Source: Pedococcus cremeus
Lineage (GTDB): Bacteria > Actinomycetota > Actinomycetes > Actinomycetales > Dermatophilaceae
Direction: 5' to 3'
DNA: 64,000 bases
Assembly: GCF_900111375.1 (NCBI RefSeq)
Contig: NZ_FOHB01000006.1
Span: 245,886 to 309,885 of the forward strand
Numbering within the stretch: position 1 is the first letter of the stretch; every line of letters starts with the position of its first letter. Below, in pieces: positions 34,185 to 45,485 of this stretch. Under the pieces are notes generated by a model. That model worked only from the letters and a program-made list of their open reading frames with translations. It was not told the origin of the DNA and ran no database searches. A program made the position numbers and the translations under genes.

Positions 34185-36392
34185 GTGACCGACCTCCACC
34201 CCGACCGCCGGAGCTCGGCGCTCTCCCACCTCGGCGCGACGATGGCGCGCCACCCGAAGACGGTCCTGGTCGTGTGGCTGCTGGCGGTGGTGGCCTCGTT
34301 CGGCAGCGCGCTCGGCGTCTTCACGCAGGAGTCGCTCTTCGACCGGCTGCACTCGGGCGAGCCGAGCGTCAGCGGTGAGAACCAGCAGGGCCGCGACCTG
34401 CTGAGCAAGGCGGGACAGGCCGCCACCGACCAGTACATGGCCCAGGTCTCGGGCGTGGACGCGAGCTCCCCCGACGTGGCCCGGGCGGCCGGGGCGGCAG
34501 CCAAGCGGATCGCCGGCATCAAGGGCGTGCAGAGCGTGGGGATGCCGTACGTCGTGCCGCAGGGCGTGCAGAGCCCGCAGGCGAAGGTCTTCTTCAAGGA
34601 CGAGAACCCGGCCTCCGACGGGTTCCTGACCGTGGTCACGCTCGACCCGAAGCTCAGCTCCGCCCAGGGGACGCAGGTGCGCGAGCAGGTCGACCGCGAG
34701 CTCGCCACGATGGCCAAGGCCCTGCCGGGGTCGACCGTCGAGACCGGTGGGCTCTCCGAGCTGATCAGCTCCATCACGGGGCAGGTCGAGAAGGACCTGC
34801 GCACCGGCGAGGGTGTGGCCCTGCCGGTCAGCTTCCTCATCATGGTGCTCGTCTTCGGTGGGTTCGTCGCCGCCGGCATGCCGGTCACCGGCGCCATCGC
34901 GGCCATCGGTGGGGCACTGGCCTCGCTGCTGGGCTTCTCCTACCTCATCGACCTCGACGCCACCGTGGTCAACGTCGTCACCGTGCTCGGGCTCGGCCTC
35001 TGCATCGACTACGGGCTGCTGACCGTCAGCCGGTTCCGGGAGGAGCTGCGGGCCCGCGCCCAGGGCATGCCGGCCAAGGACATCCCCCGCGAGATGATCA
35101 TCGAGGCGACCGCCCGCACGGTCGACTCGGCGGGCCGCACGGTGATCTTCTCGGGGCTCACCGTCGCCATCTCACTCGGCGGCCTGCTCGTCTTCGAGGC
35201 CCAGATCATGCGCGCCATCGGCTCCGCGGCCCTCTCCGTCGTGCTCGTCGCGATCCTGGTGGCGGTCACGCTCATCCCCGCGCTGGCGGCCCTGGGCGCC
35301 CGGCGGTTGCTGAGGCGGGGCACCGAGCAGGCGCCCGAGCACGGCGTCTTCTCCCGGCTCGCCACCTGGGTGCACGGCCGCCCAGTGCCGATCATCGTGG
35401 GCGTCCTGGCCCTCCTCATCTTCCTCGCCCTGCCGGTGCTCGACCTGCGCCTGACCTCCTCCGGCAAGGAGCTGCTGCCGAAGGGGGCCACGCAGCGGGT
35501 CTTCTTCGAGGACCTCGCCAGCCACTACCCCACCCTCAACGGCCCGGACCTGCGGGTCGTCGCCCAGACCACTCCGGAGAAGGCAGCCGCCTACGCCGCG
35601 GACCTGCCGAAGCTGAACGGCCGGGTCGTGCGCGGCACCCCCGAGAAGGTCAACGAGAACCTGAGCACCATCGGGGTCGACGTGCCCGGCGGACCGCTCG
35701 GCGACGACGCCCGCGAGATGGTGCGCCTGCTGCAGGACCACCGCCCGGACTTCCCGACCTACGTGGTGGGCCAGGCCTCGGGGCTGCAGGACTTCACCGA
35801 CTCGATGTTCGCGCGGGCCGGACCCGCGTTCGCCCTGGTGGCGCTCGCGACGCTGGTGCTGCTGTTCCTCATGACCGGCTCGGTGGTCATCCCGGTCAAG
35901 GCGCTGCTGATCAACGTCGTGTCGCTGGGCGCCAGCCTCGGTGTGCTGGTCTGGATCTTCCAGCGGGGCCACCTCGAAGGGCTGCTCCGCTTCGACTCGG
36001 TCGGGGCGCTGGAGTCGATGATCCCGTTGCTGATCCTCGCCTTCGGCTTCGGGCTGTCGATGGACTACGAGGTCTTCCTGCTCTCGCGCATCGTCGAGCT
36101 GCACGAGCGCGGCTACAGCAACGACGACGCCGTCGTCATGGGGCTGCAGCGCTCCGGACGCATCATCACGTCCGCGGCGCTGCTGGTCGTCATCGTCTTC
36201 TCCGGCTTCGTCGCCGGCCAGCTGCTCGTCATCAAGCAGACCGGCGTGGGCCTGGCCGTCGCGGTGCTCATCGACGCCACCCTCGTGCGCATGCTCCTCG
36301 TGCCCGCCACCATGGCCGTCCTCGGTGACTGGAACTGGTGGGCGCCCGCGCGGCTGCGGCGGCTGCACGCCCGGTTCGGGATCACCGAGTGA
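34185..36392 (+). CDS. MMPL family membrane transporter
   Basis: The 735-residue RND-related protein has a helix near residues 26–44 and an extracellular domain. Then come two groups of transmembrane helices around [21 protein letters not shown] and [20 protein letters not shown]. These two strings hold the paired aspartates and GLxxDY motifs that drive proton-coupled transport in MmpL proteins. The size matches the shorter YdfJ-like branch, not mycobacterial lipid-exporting MmpL3. Substrate unknown. The GTG at 34185 is chosen because the preceding segment [19 protein letters not shown] aligns with usual N-termini. It overlaps the acetyltransferase gene by GTGA. Confidence 0.85.
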   Translation: MTDLHPDRRSSALSHLGATMARHPKTVLVVWLLAVVASFGSALGVFTQESLFDRLHSGEPSVSGENQQGRDLLSKAGQAATDQYMAQVSGVDASSPDVARAAGAAAKRIAGIKGVQSVGMPYVVPQGVQSPQAKVFFKDENPASDGFLTVVTLDPKLSSAQGTQVREQVDRELATMAKALPGSTVETGGLSELISSITGQVEKDLRTGEGVALPVSFLIMVLVFGGFVAAGMPVTGAIAAIGGALASLLGFSYLIDLDATVVNVVTVLGLGLCIDYGLLTVSRFREELRARAQGMPAKDIPREMIIEATARTVDSAGRTVIFSGLTVAISLGGLLVFEAQIMRAIGSAALSVVLVAILVAVTLIPALAALGARRLLRRGTEQAPEHGVFSRLATWVHGRPVPIIVGVLALLIFLALPVLDLRLTSSGKELLPKGATQRVFFEDLASHYPTLNGPDLRVVAQTTPEKAAAYAADLPKLNGRVVRGTPEKVNENLSTIGVDVPGGPLGDDAREMVRLLQDHRPDFPTYVVGQASGLQDFTDSMFARAGPAFALVALATLVLLFLMTGSVVIPVKALLINVVSLGASLGVLVWIFQRGHLEGLLRFDSVGALESMIPLLILAFGFGLSMDYEVFLLSRIVELHERGYSNDDAVVMGLQRSGRIITSAALLVVIVFSGFVAGQLLVIKQTGVGLAVAVLIDATLVRMLLVPATMAVLGDWNWWAPARLRRLHARFGITE

Positions 36393-37153
36393 GCCCCCGC
36401 ACGGGCCTGCGCGAGCTCGGGACCCACGCCGAGCTGCTGCAGGCGGCGGGAGACAGCGCCTTCATCCGCTACGACATCCCCCAGCCGCTGGAGCAGCCGG
36501 CGTACGCCCTCGGCGACGCGGTGGCGCTCCCCCGCCAGACCCACACGCGCCGGCTCGGCCTGCTCGTCCTCGGCCCACCCGACGACGCCGGTGCGCTCGT
36601 CGGAGCCATGGCCGACGCGGGCCTGCACCCCGCCGACCTCACGGGCGTCACCGTGCAGCGTGGCGCACTGCCCGCCGTGGCCGCCCACCTCCCGGTGGCC
36701 GACGGCAACGAGTGGGAGTGGATGTATGCCGTGGCCGCGCCCCCGCGCGTAGCCGCCGAGGACCGCCTCGTCCCCCTCTCCGAGGAGGACCTCCCCGACA
36801 TCACCGCTCTCCTCGCCGAGGCCAACCCTCGCACCGACGCCGAGCCGTTCGAGCGCCCCGGGCAGCAGTGGGTCGGTGTGCGCGACGACGCCGGACGCCT
36901 CGTGGCCTGCGGGGCGCGCGAGCCCAACCTCGCCGGCTTCCCGCTGCTCCTGGGCATCACGGTGCACGCCGACGAGCGCGGCACTCGCCTCGGCCTGGCC
37001 GTCACTGCCCACCTGACCCGCGCGGCCGTGGCCGACGAGGGCGTGTGCACCCTGGGCATGTACTCCGACAACGAGGTCGCGCGGCGGGTCTACCACGGCC
37101 TCGGCTACACCGGCGACCACCTCTGGTCGAGCCGCCGGCTCGCTGCCGGCTGA
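36389..37153 (+). CDS. GNAT family N-acetyltransferase
   Basis: The 254-residue protein has a C-terminal GNAT fold. The acetyl-CoA loop region is ITVHADERGTRLGLAVTAHL (about 188–207), followed by LGMYSDNEVARRVYHGLGY, a classic end motif. The N-terminal ~120 residues are a separate, poorly conserved domain. The substrate is unknown. Its GTG start overlaps the MmpL stop (GTGA), so the two are cotranscribed, but no common pathway is evident. Confidence 0.8.
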   Translation: MSPRTGLRELGTHAELLQAAGDSAFIRYDIPQPLEQPAYALGDAVALPRQTHTRRLGLLVLGPPDDAGALVGAMADAGLHPADLTGVTVQRGALPAVAAHLPVADGNEWEWMYAVAAPPRVAAEDRLVPLSEEDLPDITALLAEANPRTDAEPFERPGQQWVGVRDDAGRLVACGAREPNLAGFPLLLGITVHADERGTRLGLAVTAHLTRAAVADEGVCTLGMYSDNEVARRVYHGLGYTGDHLWSSRRLAAG

Positions 37154-37254
37154 TCGTCCGGGCAGGCTCGCTGACGCCTGAGCGTCGTCCGGCGCGGATG
37201 GCCTGCGCCAGACGGCGGAGGCGGTCGGACGGGCCCGGGCGTAGCCTCCGCGAC

Positions 37255-37608
37255 ATGCGCGACCTCGACCCCGTGGTGACGAACGGCGACCTCTACCGGG
37301 TGGTCTTCGAGAACGAGCGGGTGCGGGTGCTGGAGTACCACGACCGACCCGGGGAACGGACCACGCCGCACGCCCACCCCGACAGCGTGATGTACACGCT
37401 GACGGACTTCCGGCGCAGGCTCGAAGGCGCCGGCGCCTCCCGCGACGTGCACATGGCCGCCGGCACCGTCGGCTGGCTGCCCGCGCAGGAGCACAGCGGC
37501 GAGAACATCGGCGACACCGAGACGCACGTGATCTTCGTGGAGCTGAAGGACGCCGCTCCGGCGCCGCCCGGCGGCATACCCGCCCTTGGTCCCGACCAGG
37601 GCGGCTGA
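37255..37608 (+). CDS. Cupin-domain protein
   Basis: The 117-residue protein is a single small beta barrel of the cupin type. The first metal motif is visible in ERTTPHAHPDSVMYTL (about 39–54), giving two histidines. The second is reduced: GWLPAQEHSGENIGDTETH near residue 75 has one histidine before SGENIG. ENERVRVLEYHDRPGE is typical of small cytoplasmic cupins of unknown role. It has its own ATG, 101 bases after the acetyltransferase gene. The long hairpin at 37641 follows it. Confidence 0.75.
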   Translation: MRDLDPVVTNGDLYRVVFENERVRVLEYHDRPGERTTPHAHPDSVMYTLTDFRRRLEGAGASRDVHMAAGTVGWLPAQEHSGENIGDTETHVIFVELKDAAPAPPGGIPALGPDQGG

Positions 37609-37640
37609 CCTGCCGGTTCCGGCGTCGAGCGGGGGGCACT

Positions 37641-37710
37641 GACGCGTGAGGGGCCCGAGAGGCACCGGACCCACATGGGTTCTGGTGCTTCTCGGGCCCC
37701 TCAGCGCGTC
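37641..37710. terminator. Long bidirectional terminator between the cupin gene and aspS
   Basis: TGAGGGGCCCGAGA (37647) pairs with TCTCGGGCCCCTCA, whose last base is 37703. Pairing continues inward through GGCACC/GGTGC and GGACCCA/TGGGTTC, and outward through GACGCG/CGCGTC to 37710. The structure fills most of the 116-base gap between two converging genes. It should stop transcription from either side. Confidence 0.85.
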
Positions 37711-37724
37711 TCAGGCGCTCGGCG

Positions 37725-39539
37725 TCAGGCGCCCTGCCCGTCCGGGTTCGCGTCCGGCTTCTGCTCCGGCTTGGCGTCGACGCCGGCCTCCTTGCGCTGC
37801 TCCGGGGTGATCGGGGCCGGCGCGTCGGTCAGCGGGTCGTAGCCGCCACCGGACTTCGGGAAGGCGATGACGTCGCGGATGCTGTCGTAGCCGCCGAGCA
37901 GCATGACGATCCGGTCCCAGCCGAAGGCGATGCCGCCGTGCGGCGGGGCGCCGAACTTGAAGGCGTCGAGCAGGAAGCCGAACTTCTCCTGCGCCTCCGC
38001 CTCTCCCAGGCCCATGACCTCGAAGACCCGCTCCTGGATGTCGCGGCGGTGGATACGGATCGAGCCGCCGCCGATCTCGTTGCCGTTGCAGACCATGTCG
38101 TAGGCGTAGGCCAGCGCGGCACCGGGGTCGCTGTCGAAGGTGTCCTCGAACTCCTTCTTCGGCGAGGTGAACGCGTGGTGCACCGCCGTCCAGGCGCTGT
38201 AGCCGAGCGCCACGTCACCCGAGGCGGTGGCCTCGGCGGTGGGCTCGAACATGGGGGCGTCGAGCACCCACAGGAACGACCAGGCGTCCTCGTCGATGAG
38301 GTCGCAGCGCTTGCCTATCTCGAGGCGCGCGGCACCGAGCAGGGCCCGCGAGGCCTTGGTGGCGCCGGCGGCGAAGAAGACGCAGTCGCCCGGCTGGGCG
38401 CCGACGTGCGCGGCGAGGCCGTCGCGCTCGGTGTCGGTGAGGTTCTTGGCGACCGGGCCGCCGAGCGTGCCGTCCTCCTGCACCAGCACGTAGGCCAGTC
38501 CGCGGGCGCCGCGCTGCTTGGCCCACTCCTGCCAGGCGTCGAGCTGCTTGCGCGGCTGCGAGGCCCCGCCGGGCATGACGACGGCCCCGACGTACTCCTG
38601 CTGGAAGACGCGGAAGGTGGTGTCCTTGAAGAACTCGGTGCACTCGACCAGCTCCAGGCCGAAGCGCAGGTCGGGCTTGTCGGTGCCGAAGCGGCGCATC
38701 GCCTCGTGGTAGGTCATCCGCTCGAACGGCGTCTTGAGGTCGACGTCGATGAGCTTCCACAGGGCGGTGACGACCGCCTCGCCGAGCTCGAGCACGTCGT
38801 CCTGCTCGACGAAGGACATCTCGATGTCGAGCTGGGTGAACTCCGGCTGCCGGTCGGCGCGGAAGTCCTCGTCGCGGTAGCAGCGGGCGATCTGGTAGTA
38901 CCGCTCCATCCCCGCGACCATGAGCAGCTGCTTGAACAGCTGCGGGCTCTGCGGCAGGGCGTACCAGCTGCCCGGTGCCAGGCGTGCCGGCACGAGGAAG
39001 TCGCGGGCACCCTCGGGCGTCGAGCGGGTCAGCGTCGGCGTCTCGATCTCGACGAAGTCGCGCTCGGCGAGCACGCCGCGGGCGGCTGCGTTGACCTTCG
39101 AGCGCAGCCGCAGGGCGTGGCCGGCCGAACCGCTGCCGGGGCGGCGCAGGTCGAGGTAGCGGTGCTTGAGCCGGGCCTCCTCGCCCACCGTGACCCGCTC
39201 GTCGATCTGGAAGGGCAGCGGGGCGCTCTCGTTGAGTACCTCGATGGTCGAGGCGATGACCTCGATCTCACCGGTCGGCAGGTCGGGGTTGGCGTTGCCC
39301 TCCGGTCGGTTCCGGACCTCGCCGACCACCTTGACGACGTACTCGTTGCGCAGGTCGTGGGCGTCGCCCTCGGTCAGCACCTCGTCGCGCACGACGACCT
39401 GGGCGACGCCGGAGGCGTCCCGCAGATCGAGGAACGCCACTCCGCCGTGATCGCGCCGACGGGCCACCCAGCCCGTGAGCGTGACGGTCTGGCCGGAGTG
39501 GTCGGCACGCAGCGTGCCGGCCTCATGGGTGCGGAGCAC
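37725..39539 (-). CDS. aspS: Aspartyl-tRNA synthetase, bacterial type
   Basis: AspS charges tRNA-Asp. The GTG at 39539 gives 604 residues and is preceded by AAAGGA at seven bases, which fixes the start. The N-terminal OB-fold anticodon domain begins with [20 protein letters not shown]. Class II motif 1 lies in [15 protein letters not shown], motif 2 in [18 protein letters not shown], and motif 3 in [19 protein letters not shown]. The GAD insertion marks the bacterial form. The last 45 residues are Pro/Lys/Asp rich and not conserved. Whether it also charges tRNA-Asn cannot be read from sequence alone. Confidence 0.96.
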   Translation of the reverse strand: MLRTHEAGTLRADHSGQTVTLTGWVARRRDHGGVAFLDLRDASGVAQVVVRDEVLTEGDAHDLRNEYVVKVVGEVRNRPEGNANPDLPTGEIEVIASTIEVLNESAPLPFQIDERVTVGEEARLKHRYLDLRRPGSGSAGHALRLRSKVNAAARGVLAERDFVEIETPTLTRSTPEGARDFLVPARLAPGSWYALPQSPQLFKQLLMVAGMERYYQIARCYRDEDFRADRQPEFTQLDIEMSFVEQDDVLELGEAVVTALWKLIDVDLKTPFERMTYHEAMRRFGTDKPDLRFGLELVECTEFFKDTTFRVFQQEYVGAVVMPGGASQPRKQLDAWQEWAKQRGARGLAYVLVQEDGTLGGPVAKNLTDTERDGLAAHVGAQPGDCVFFAAGATKASRALLGAARLEIGKRCDLIDEDAWSFLWVLDAPMFEPTAEATASGDVALGYSAWTAVHHAFTSPKKEFEDTFDSDPGAALAYAYDMVCNGNEIGGGSIRIHRRDIQERVFEVMGLGEAEAQEKFGFLLDAFKFGAPPHGGIAFGWDRIVMLLGGYDSIRDVIAFPKSGGGYDPLTDAPAPITPEQRKEAGVDAKPEQKPDANPDGQGA

Positions 39540-39580
39540 GAGAGGATCCTTTGTGGTCGGGGGTGTGGGACAACCCGCCC

Positions 39581-39586
39581 ATCCTA
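39581..39586 (-). promoter_or_regulatory. Candidate -10 element for aspS (TAGGAT)
   Basis: TAGGAT on the minus strand is a common actinobacterial -10. It would give a leader of roughly 35 bases to the GTG. A -35 match is weak (TTCGTG at 19-base spacing). One GTATGCCG octamer lies 35 bases further upstream. Confidence 0.45.
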
Positions 39587-39646
39587 CGGAAGCCCGCACC
39601 CCGCACACGAACCGCAGCCGGTATGCCGCGTTGGCGCCGAAGCGCC

Positions 39647-40642
39647 TCACCGCACCGTGAACGCCTTGGTGTCCCACAGCTGCAACGTCGCGTCACGACC
39701 GTTGTCGTTGTACGCCCGCAGCTCGTAGCTGCCCGCAGGGAGCCGCATCGTCGTCTGCGCGGTGGCGAAGCCGCCCATCATGGTCGTCAGGGCGGTCGAG
39801 GCGACCTCGGTGCCCCCGCGGAAGACCCTCAGCGGGACGTTCCCCTCGAAGCCGGTGCCGTAGACCCGGACCACCACCGGCGACGAGACCGTCGCGCCCT
39901 GCTCCGGCGCGAGGATCCAGACGTTGGCCACGGTGTCCAGCGCCGGGGCGCGCGCCTGCGGGGCCGACAGGTCGAGGTGCCCGGACGGCGGCACGCGGCG
40001 GTTCACGGTGACCTGCACCCGCGTGACCGACGGGTCGGCCGCGGTGGCCGTGTAGACCAGCTGCTGCACGGCGGCCGCCTCGAAGCCGGAGCCGAGGTTG
40101 GTGGCCCACCTCGACAGGTCGACGGCGAGGGTGGCGGGGCCGGTGCGGTTTACCGACACGACCTTCGTCGAGGACGGCCACAGCGTGCGGTAGTCGGGGT
40201 CGACCGCACGGCCGGTGACCATCTCCGTCAGAGCCGTCGTCACGGTGTCGCCGGTGCGGGTCACCCGGTGGAACTCGCGGTAGAGCCGCGGCCCGACCCC
40301 GGGCACGTCGACGACGTAGTAGACGGGTACGGTCGCCTGGCCGGCCGCCGGTGCCGAGGACGACGTGGACGATGTCGATGACGGCGACGACGCCGACGAC
40401 GAGGACGTCATCGGCGCACTGCTGGTCGGTGCGGTCGTCGACCCGCTGCTCGTGGGGGCCGCGGTCGTGCTCCCGCCCGGAGCCGCCGAGCCGCCGCGGT
40501 CACGGCCGCCGAACAGGACCACGCCAACGACCACGAGGGCCAGTGCGGTGACTGCCGCGACCACGGGCCACAGCCATCGTCGCCGTGCGCCTCCCGCTCC
40601 TCCGCCGCTGCCCGGTGTGACAGGTGACTGGCCGGCCGACAT
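39647..40642 (-). CDS. Membrane-anchored GerMN and Gmad2 domain protein
   Basis: The 331-residue protein has a short cytoplasmic tail, one transmembrane helix (about 24–44) and then a Ser/Thr/Pro-rich linker to about residue 98. It ends with two extracellular domains: a GerMN-type domain ([25 protein letters not shown]) and a C-terminal immunoglobulin-like Gmad2 domain ([17 protein letters not shown]). GerMN/Gmad2 proteins occur in spore germination and cell-envelope settings, but the role in non-sporing actinobacteria is unknown. The ATG at 40642 is followed by [14 protein letters not shown]; the family N-terminus does not fix it further. Confidence 0.75.
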   Translation of the reverse strand: MSAGQSPVTPGSGGGAGGARRRWLWPVVAAVTALALVVVGVVLFGGRDRGGSAAPGGSTTAAPTSSGSTTAPTSSAPMTSSSSASSPSSTSSTSSSAPAAGQATVPVYYVVDVPGVGPRLYREFHRVTRTGDTVTTALTEMVTGRAVDPDYRTLWPSSTKVVSVNRTGPATLAVDLSRWATNLGSGFEAAAVQQLVYTATAADPSVTRVQVTVNRRVPPSGHLDLSAPQARAPALDTVANVWILAPEQGATVSSPVVVRVYGTGFEGNVPLRVFRGGTEVASTALTTMMGGFATAQTTMRLPAGSYELRAYNDNGRDATLQLWDTKAFTVR

Positions 40643-40736
40643 CGTGGTGCACCACCTCAGGCTCAGCCGTGGCACCGCTGCCACGGCACCGTCCCCCTGC
40701 ACCCCGTCGACGCGCCAGCGGGCCGGGCGGTTGACG

Positions 40737-41147
40737 TCAGCCGACGACGCCGTCGAGGTAGAACCAGCGGCCGCCGCGCCGGACGAAGCGGCTCCGCTCG
40801 TGCAGCTGCCCGCGGCGCCCGTCCTCCCGGTGGTGCGCGGTGAACTCGACCTCGCCCTCGCTGTCGCCCCTGCCGCCACCGGTGGTGTCGAGCACCTCGA
40901 GACGCACCCACTCCAGGGCGGTGTCGAGATCGATCGTGGCCGGCCGCGTCCGCGGGTGCCACGTGGCCAGCAGGTAGTCGGACAGGCCGAGGGCGAAGGC
41001 CGCGTAGCGGCTGCGCATGAGCGCCTCGGCCGTCTCGGCCACCGCCTCGCCGCGGTGCAACGGCCCGCAGCACGCGTCGTAGGTCGCGCCCGACCCGCAC
41101 GCACACGGCTGCGGGCCGGAGGCCTTCCCGAAGGCGCCGGCAGTCAC
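40737..41147 (-). CDS. YchJ family protein with SEC-C motif
   Basis: The 136-residue protein starts with a cysteine-rich SEC-C-type zinc motif (CACGSGATYDACCGPLH, about 15–31). The YchJ/UPF0225 domain follows (LMRSRYAAFALGLSDYLLATWH, then SRFVRRGGRWFYLDG at the end). Family function is not established. The GTG start overlaps the LysR stop as GTGA; longer upstream reading is a shadow. It is probably cotranscribed with the LysR gene, though a functional link is not evident. Confidence 0.82.
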   Translation of the reverse strand: MTAGAFGKASGPQPCACGSGATYDACCGPLHRGEAVAETAEALMRSRYAAFALGLSDYLLATWHPRTRPATIDLDTALEWVRLEVLDTTGGGRGDSEGEVEFTAHHREDGRRGQLHERSRFVRRGGRWFYLDGVVG

Positions 41148-42073
41148 CGGTGGGTCATCCCCTGTGGTCCCATCGCCGCGCCAGCCTCCTCCTGCAGCAC
41201 CTCGAGCACGGCGTTGACGGCTGGGCTCGCGCCCATCGTGCGCCGCCACGCCGCACTGACCGTGCGGGTCGGGACGGGGTCGTGCACAGGCAGCGCCACG
41301 ACGCTGTCCGGGAGCGGGCCCCGGCCGAGCCGCGGGACGAGCGCCACCGCGAGACCCTCCGCGGCCAGCGCCACGTGCGAGGCGAACTCCTGCGCGTAGT
41401 GGCCGATCCGGGGCGCGCGGCCGATGTCGTGGAACATCTTCGTGAGCCACTGGTGACAGATCGACCCGGCAGCCACGCTGACCCAGGTCTCGTCGGCGAG
41501 ATCAAGGGCGCTGACGCCCGTCGTGCCGGCGAGCCGGTGGTCGCGGTGCACGAGCACGTCGGCGACATCGGTCCCGAGGACCCTGAGCTGGACGTGGTCG
41601 GGCACGTGGAGCGGCAACGGCTCCCAGTTGTGCACCACGGCGACATCGACCTGGCCCCCGGCGACCAGCTGCACGGCATCCCAGGGCTCGGCCTCCCGTT
41701 GTGCCACGGCCACGTCGGGAGCGACGTCCCGCAGGCGGCCCAGGGCCGGTGCCACCACCCCCCGGGCTGCTGTGGCGAAGGTCGCCAACCGCACCCGGCC
41801 GGCAGGTCGCCGCACGGTGGACTGCAGCTGGGTCTCGATCTGCTCCATCTGCGCGAGCAGGTCGCGCGCCGAGGCCGCCAGCAGCCGCCCGGCCTCGGTG
41901 AGCATGACTCCGCGGCCGTACTTCTCGAGCAGCGCCACGCCCGCCTGGCCCTCGAGCTTCTTGACCTGCTGCGAGACGGCACTGGCGGTGTAGCCCAGGG
42001 AGTCCGCCGCCGCCGCGACCGACCCCAACCGCTCCACCGCCACCAGCGAGCGCAGTGCGACCGCGTCAATCAT
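41144..42073 (-). CDS. LysR family transcriptional regulator
   Basis: The 309-residue protein has the LysR helix-turn-helix at about residues 17–60 (AVERLGSVAAAADSLGYTASAVSQQVKKLE). A C-terminal effector-binding domain follows, with GQVDVAVVHNWEPLP and later GLAVALVPRLG. The C-terminal motif resembles regulators of the ArgP/GltC breadth, so the ligand is unknown. It is divergent from an EamA exporter 96 bases away, which suggests it controls that gene. Confidence 0.85.
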   Translation of the reverse strand: MIDAVALRSLVAVERLGSVAAAADSLGYTASAVSQQVKKLEGQAGVALLEKYGRGVMLTEAGRLLAASARDLLAQMEQIETQLQSTVRRPAGRVRLATFATAARGVVAPALGRLRDVAPDVAVAQREAEPWDAVQLVAGGQVDVAVVHNWEPLPLHVPDHVQLRVLGTDVADVLVHRDHRLAGTTGVSALDLADETWVSVAAGSICHQWLTKMFHDIGRAPRIGHYAQEFASHVALAAEGLAVALVPRLGRGPLPDSVVALPVHDPVPTRTVSAAWRRTMGASPAVNAVLEVLQEEAGAAMGPQGMTHR

Positions 42074-42098
42074 GCAGGAATGCTACATGGATCGCCGC

Positions 42099-42117
42099 AG
42101 AATCCTTCGCTGGTTCT
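42099..42117. promoter_or_regulatory. Candidate LysR operator between the regulator and EamA genes
   Basis: AGAA and TTCT form an inverted repeat around 11 bases (AGAATCCTTCGCTGGTTCT), the spacing of typical LysR sites (T-N11-A). It is in the middle of the divergent intergenic region, 52 bases before the EamA ATG and 25 bases before the regulator ATG. The arms are short, so this is tentative. Confidence 0.35.
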
Positions 42118-42169
42118 ACAGGGTTCGCGCTGCCACGCTGGTGGTCCCACCCCCTTCCGAGAGGCGCTC

Positions 42170-43087
42170 ATGTCCCGGCGCGACGCAACCCTCGCCACCC
42201 TGGTGGCCGTCATCTGGGGTGCCAACTTCCTGGCCATCGACCGTGGGCTGGCCGCGGTGCCACCGCTGCTCTTCGTGGCGCTGCGCTTCCTCCTCGTCTG
42301 CTTCCCCGCGGTGTTCCTCGTGCCCCGCCCAGACATCCCCTGGCGGGTCGTGCTGCTCATCGGCCTGACCATGAGCCTGGGGCAGTTCGGCCTCGTCTAC
42401 CTCGCGATGCACCTGGGGATGCCGACCGGGCTGACCCCCTTGGTCCTGCAGTCCCAGGTGCTGTTCACCGTGGTCTTCGCCGGACTGGCGCTGCGAGAGC
42501 ACCCCAGCGGGTGGCAACGGGTCGGTGTGGGGATCGGCGCCGTGGGCCTGGTCGTGGTCGCGCTCGGCAGGAGCGCCACGGCTCCCCTGCTGCCGCTGCT
42601 CCTCGTCGTCGGGGCCGCGATGTCGTGGGCGGCCGGCAACGTGCTGGCTCGGCGGGCCCGGTCCGCCTCGGGCGTGTCACTGGTCGTCTGGTCCGGCCTG
42701 GTGGTGCCGCTGCCGATGCTCGGGCTGTCGGTGGTCTTCGAGGGCCCACACGCGCTGGGCTCGCTCGTGACGTCACCCGACCTCGTGGCCGTCGCCTGCG
42801 CGCTGTTCACCGCCTACGTGTCGTCACTGCTCGGCTACGGCATCTGGAACAGCCTGCTGCGGCGGCACCCTGCGGCCGCCGTGGTGCCGTTCACCATGCT
42901 GGTGCCGGTGGTCGGCATGGCCGCCGCCTGGCTGGTGCTCGGCGAGGTGCCGTCGCCGCTCGAGGCCGCCGGCGGGGCGCTCCTTCTGGCAGGGGTGGCG
43001 ACGACTGCGCTCATGCAGCGGCGCCGGTCCAGGGTTGCCGAGGCAGCACAGCAGGCCGGGAGCCTCCTGGAGCGGTCGCCCGCCTGA
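42170..43087 (+). CDS. EamA/DMT family exporter
   Basis: The 305-residue protein has about ten transmembrane segments in two EamA repeats. The first starts TLATLVAVIWGANFLAI and the second near residue 145 at LLVVGAAMSWAAGNVLARRA. The family exports amino acids, metabolites or drugs. It resembles the O-acetylserine/cysteine exporter group by general form (RxxLA and LGYGIWNSLLRR), but the substrate is not fixed. A divergent LysR gene probably regulates it. Its stop lies six bases from that of the converging NUDIX gene. Confidence 0.87.
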   Translation: MSRRDATLATLVAVIWGANFLAIDRGLAAVPPLLFVALRFLLVCFPAVFLVPRPDIPWRVVLLIGLTMSLGQFGLVYLAMHLGMPTGLTPLVLQSQVLFTVVFAGLALREHPSGWQRVGVGIGAVGLVVVALGRSATAPLLPLLLVVGAAMSWAAGNVLARRARSASGVSLVVWSGLVVPLPMLGLSVVFEGPHALGSLVTSPDLVAVACALFTAYVSSLLGYGIWNSLLRRHPAAAVVPFTMLVPVVGMAAAWLVLGEVPSPLEAAGGALLLAGVATTALMQRRRSRVAEAAQQAGSLLERSPA

Positions 43088-43093
43088 GGTCGC

Positions 43094-43741
43094 TCAGCGG
43101 TGGGAGGGGTGCTCGGGCCACGGGGCGTCGTGGGGCCGCAACGTCCCCCACCCTCGCTCACGCGCAGCGTGGGCGGCGAGGATGCCGATGACGGCGCTCG
43201 GGTTGTGGACGCGGCCGGCGAGCACGGCGTCCTGGGCCTCGTCGAGGTCGACCCAGCGCACCGGCATACCCAGCTCCTCCCCCTCACGCTCGTGCCGGTC
43301 GTCCTCCGGCACGTGGCTCAGGCCACGGGCGAGGTAGACGCGCAGCGCCTCGTCCATGCCACCGGGTGAGCTGAAGTAGTCGACCAGCACGTGCCACTCG
43401 TCGGCGCGCAGGTCTGCCTCCTCGTGCAGCTCGCGTGCGGCCGCCACCCACGGGTCCTCGCCGTCGACGTCGAGCAACCCGGCCGGAACCTCCCACTCGA
43501 GCACCCGCACCGGATGACGGTACTGCTGCACCATCGCGACCCGGTCGCGGTCGTCGAGCGCGACCACCGAGACGGCCCCCGGGTGCCGCACGAACTCGCG
43601 CGTCACCTCGCCCGCGTCGCCGAGGTCGACGGTCTCGCGCACGACGTCCCAGATCATGCCGTGGTGGACCACCTCGGACGCCACCACGGGACGGCTCCCG
43701 AGCCGGTCGGCCAGCGGCTCCTGCCCCTCGGCGGCCGCCAC
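43094..43741 (-). CDS. NUDIX hydrolase, ADP-ribose pyrophosphatase type
   Basis: The 215-residue protein has a NUDIX box running from GLLDVDGEDPWVAA into ARELHEEADL, near residues 88–111. The REUxEE catalytic core is intact. The upstream segment VMVQQYRHPV-like (VAMVQQYRHPVRVLEWEVP) is typical of ADP-ribose pyrophosphatases. It would hydrolyse ADP-ribose to AMP and ribose 5-phosphate. The GTG start follows the pyrG stop by one base. Mycobacteria have the same pair (pyrG and Rv1700). Confidence 0.9.
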   Translation of the reverse strand: MAAAEGQEPLADRLGSRPVVASEVVHHGMIWDVVRETVDLGDAGEVTREFVRHPGAVSVVALDDRDRVAMVQQYRHPVRVLEWEVPAGLLDVDGEDPWVAAARELHEEADLRADEWHVLVDYFSSPGGMDEALRVYLARGLSHVPEDDRHEREGEELGMPVRWVDLDEAQDAVLAGRVHNPSAVIGILAAHAARERGWGTLRPHDAPWPEHPSHR

Positions 43742-43742
43742 G

Positions 43743-45485
<1,743 letters not shown>

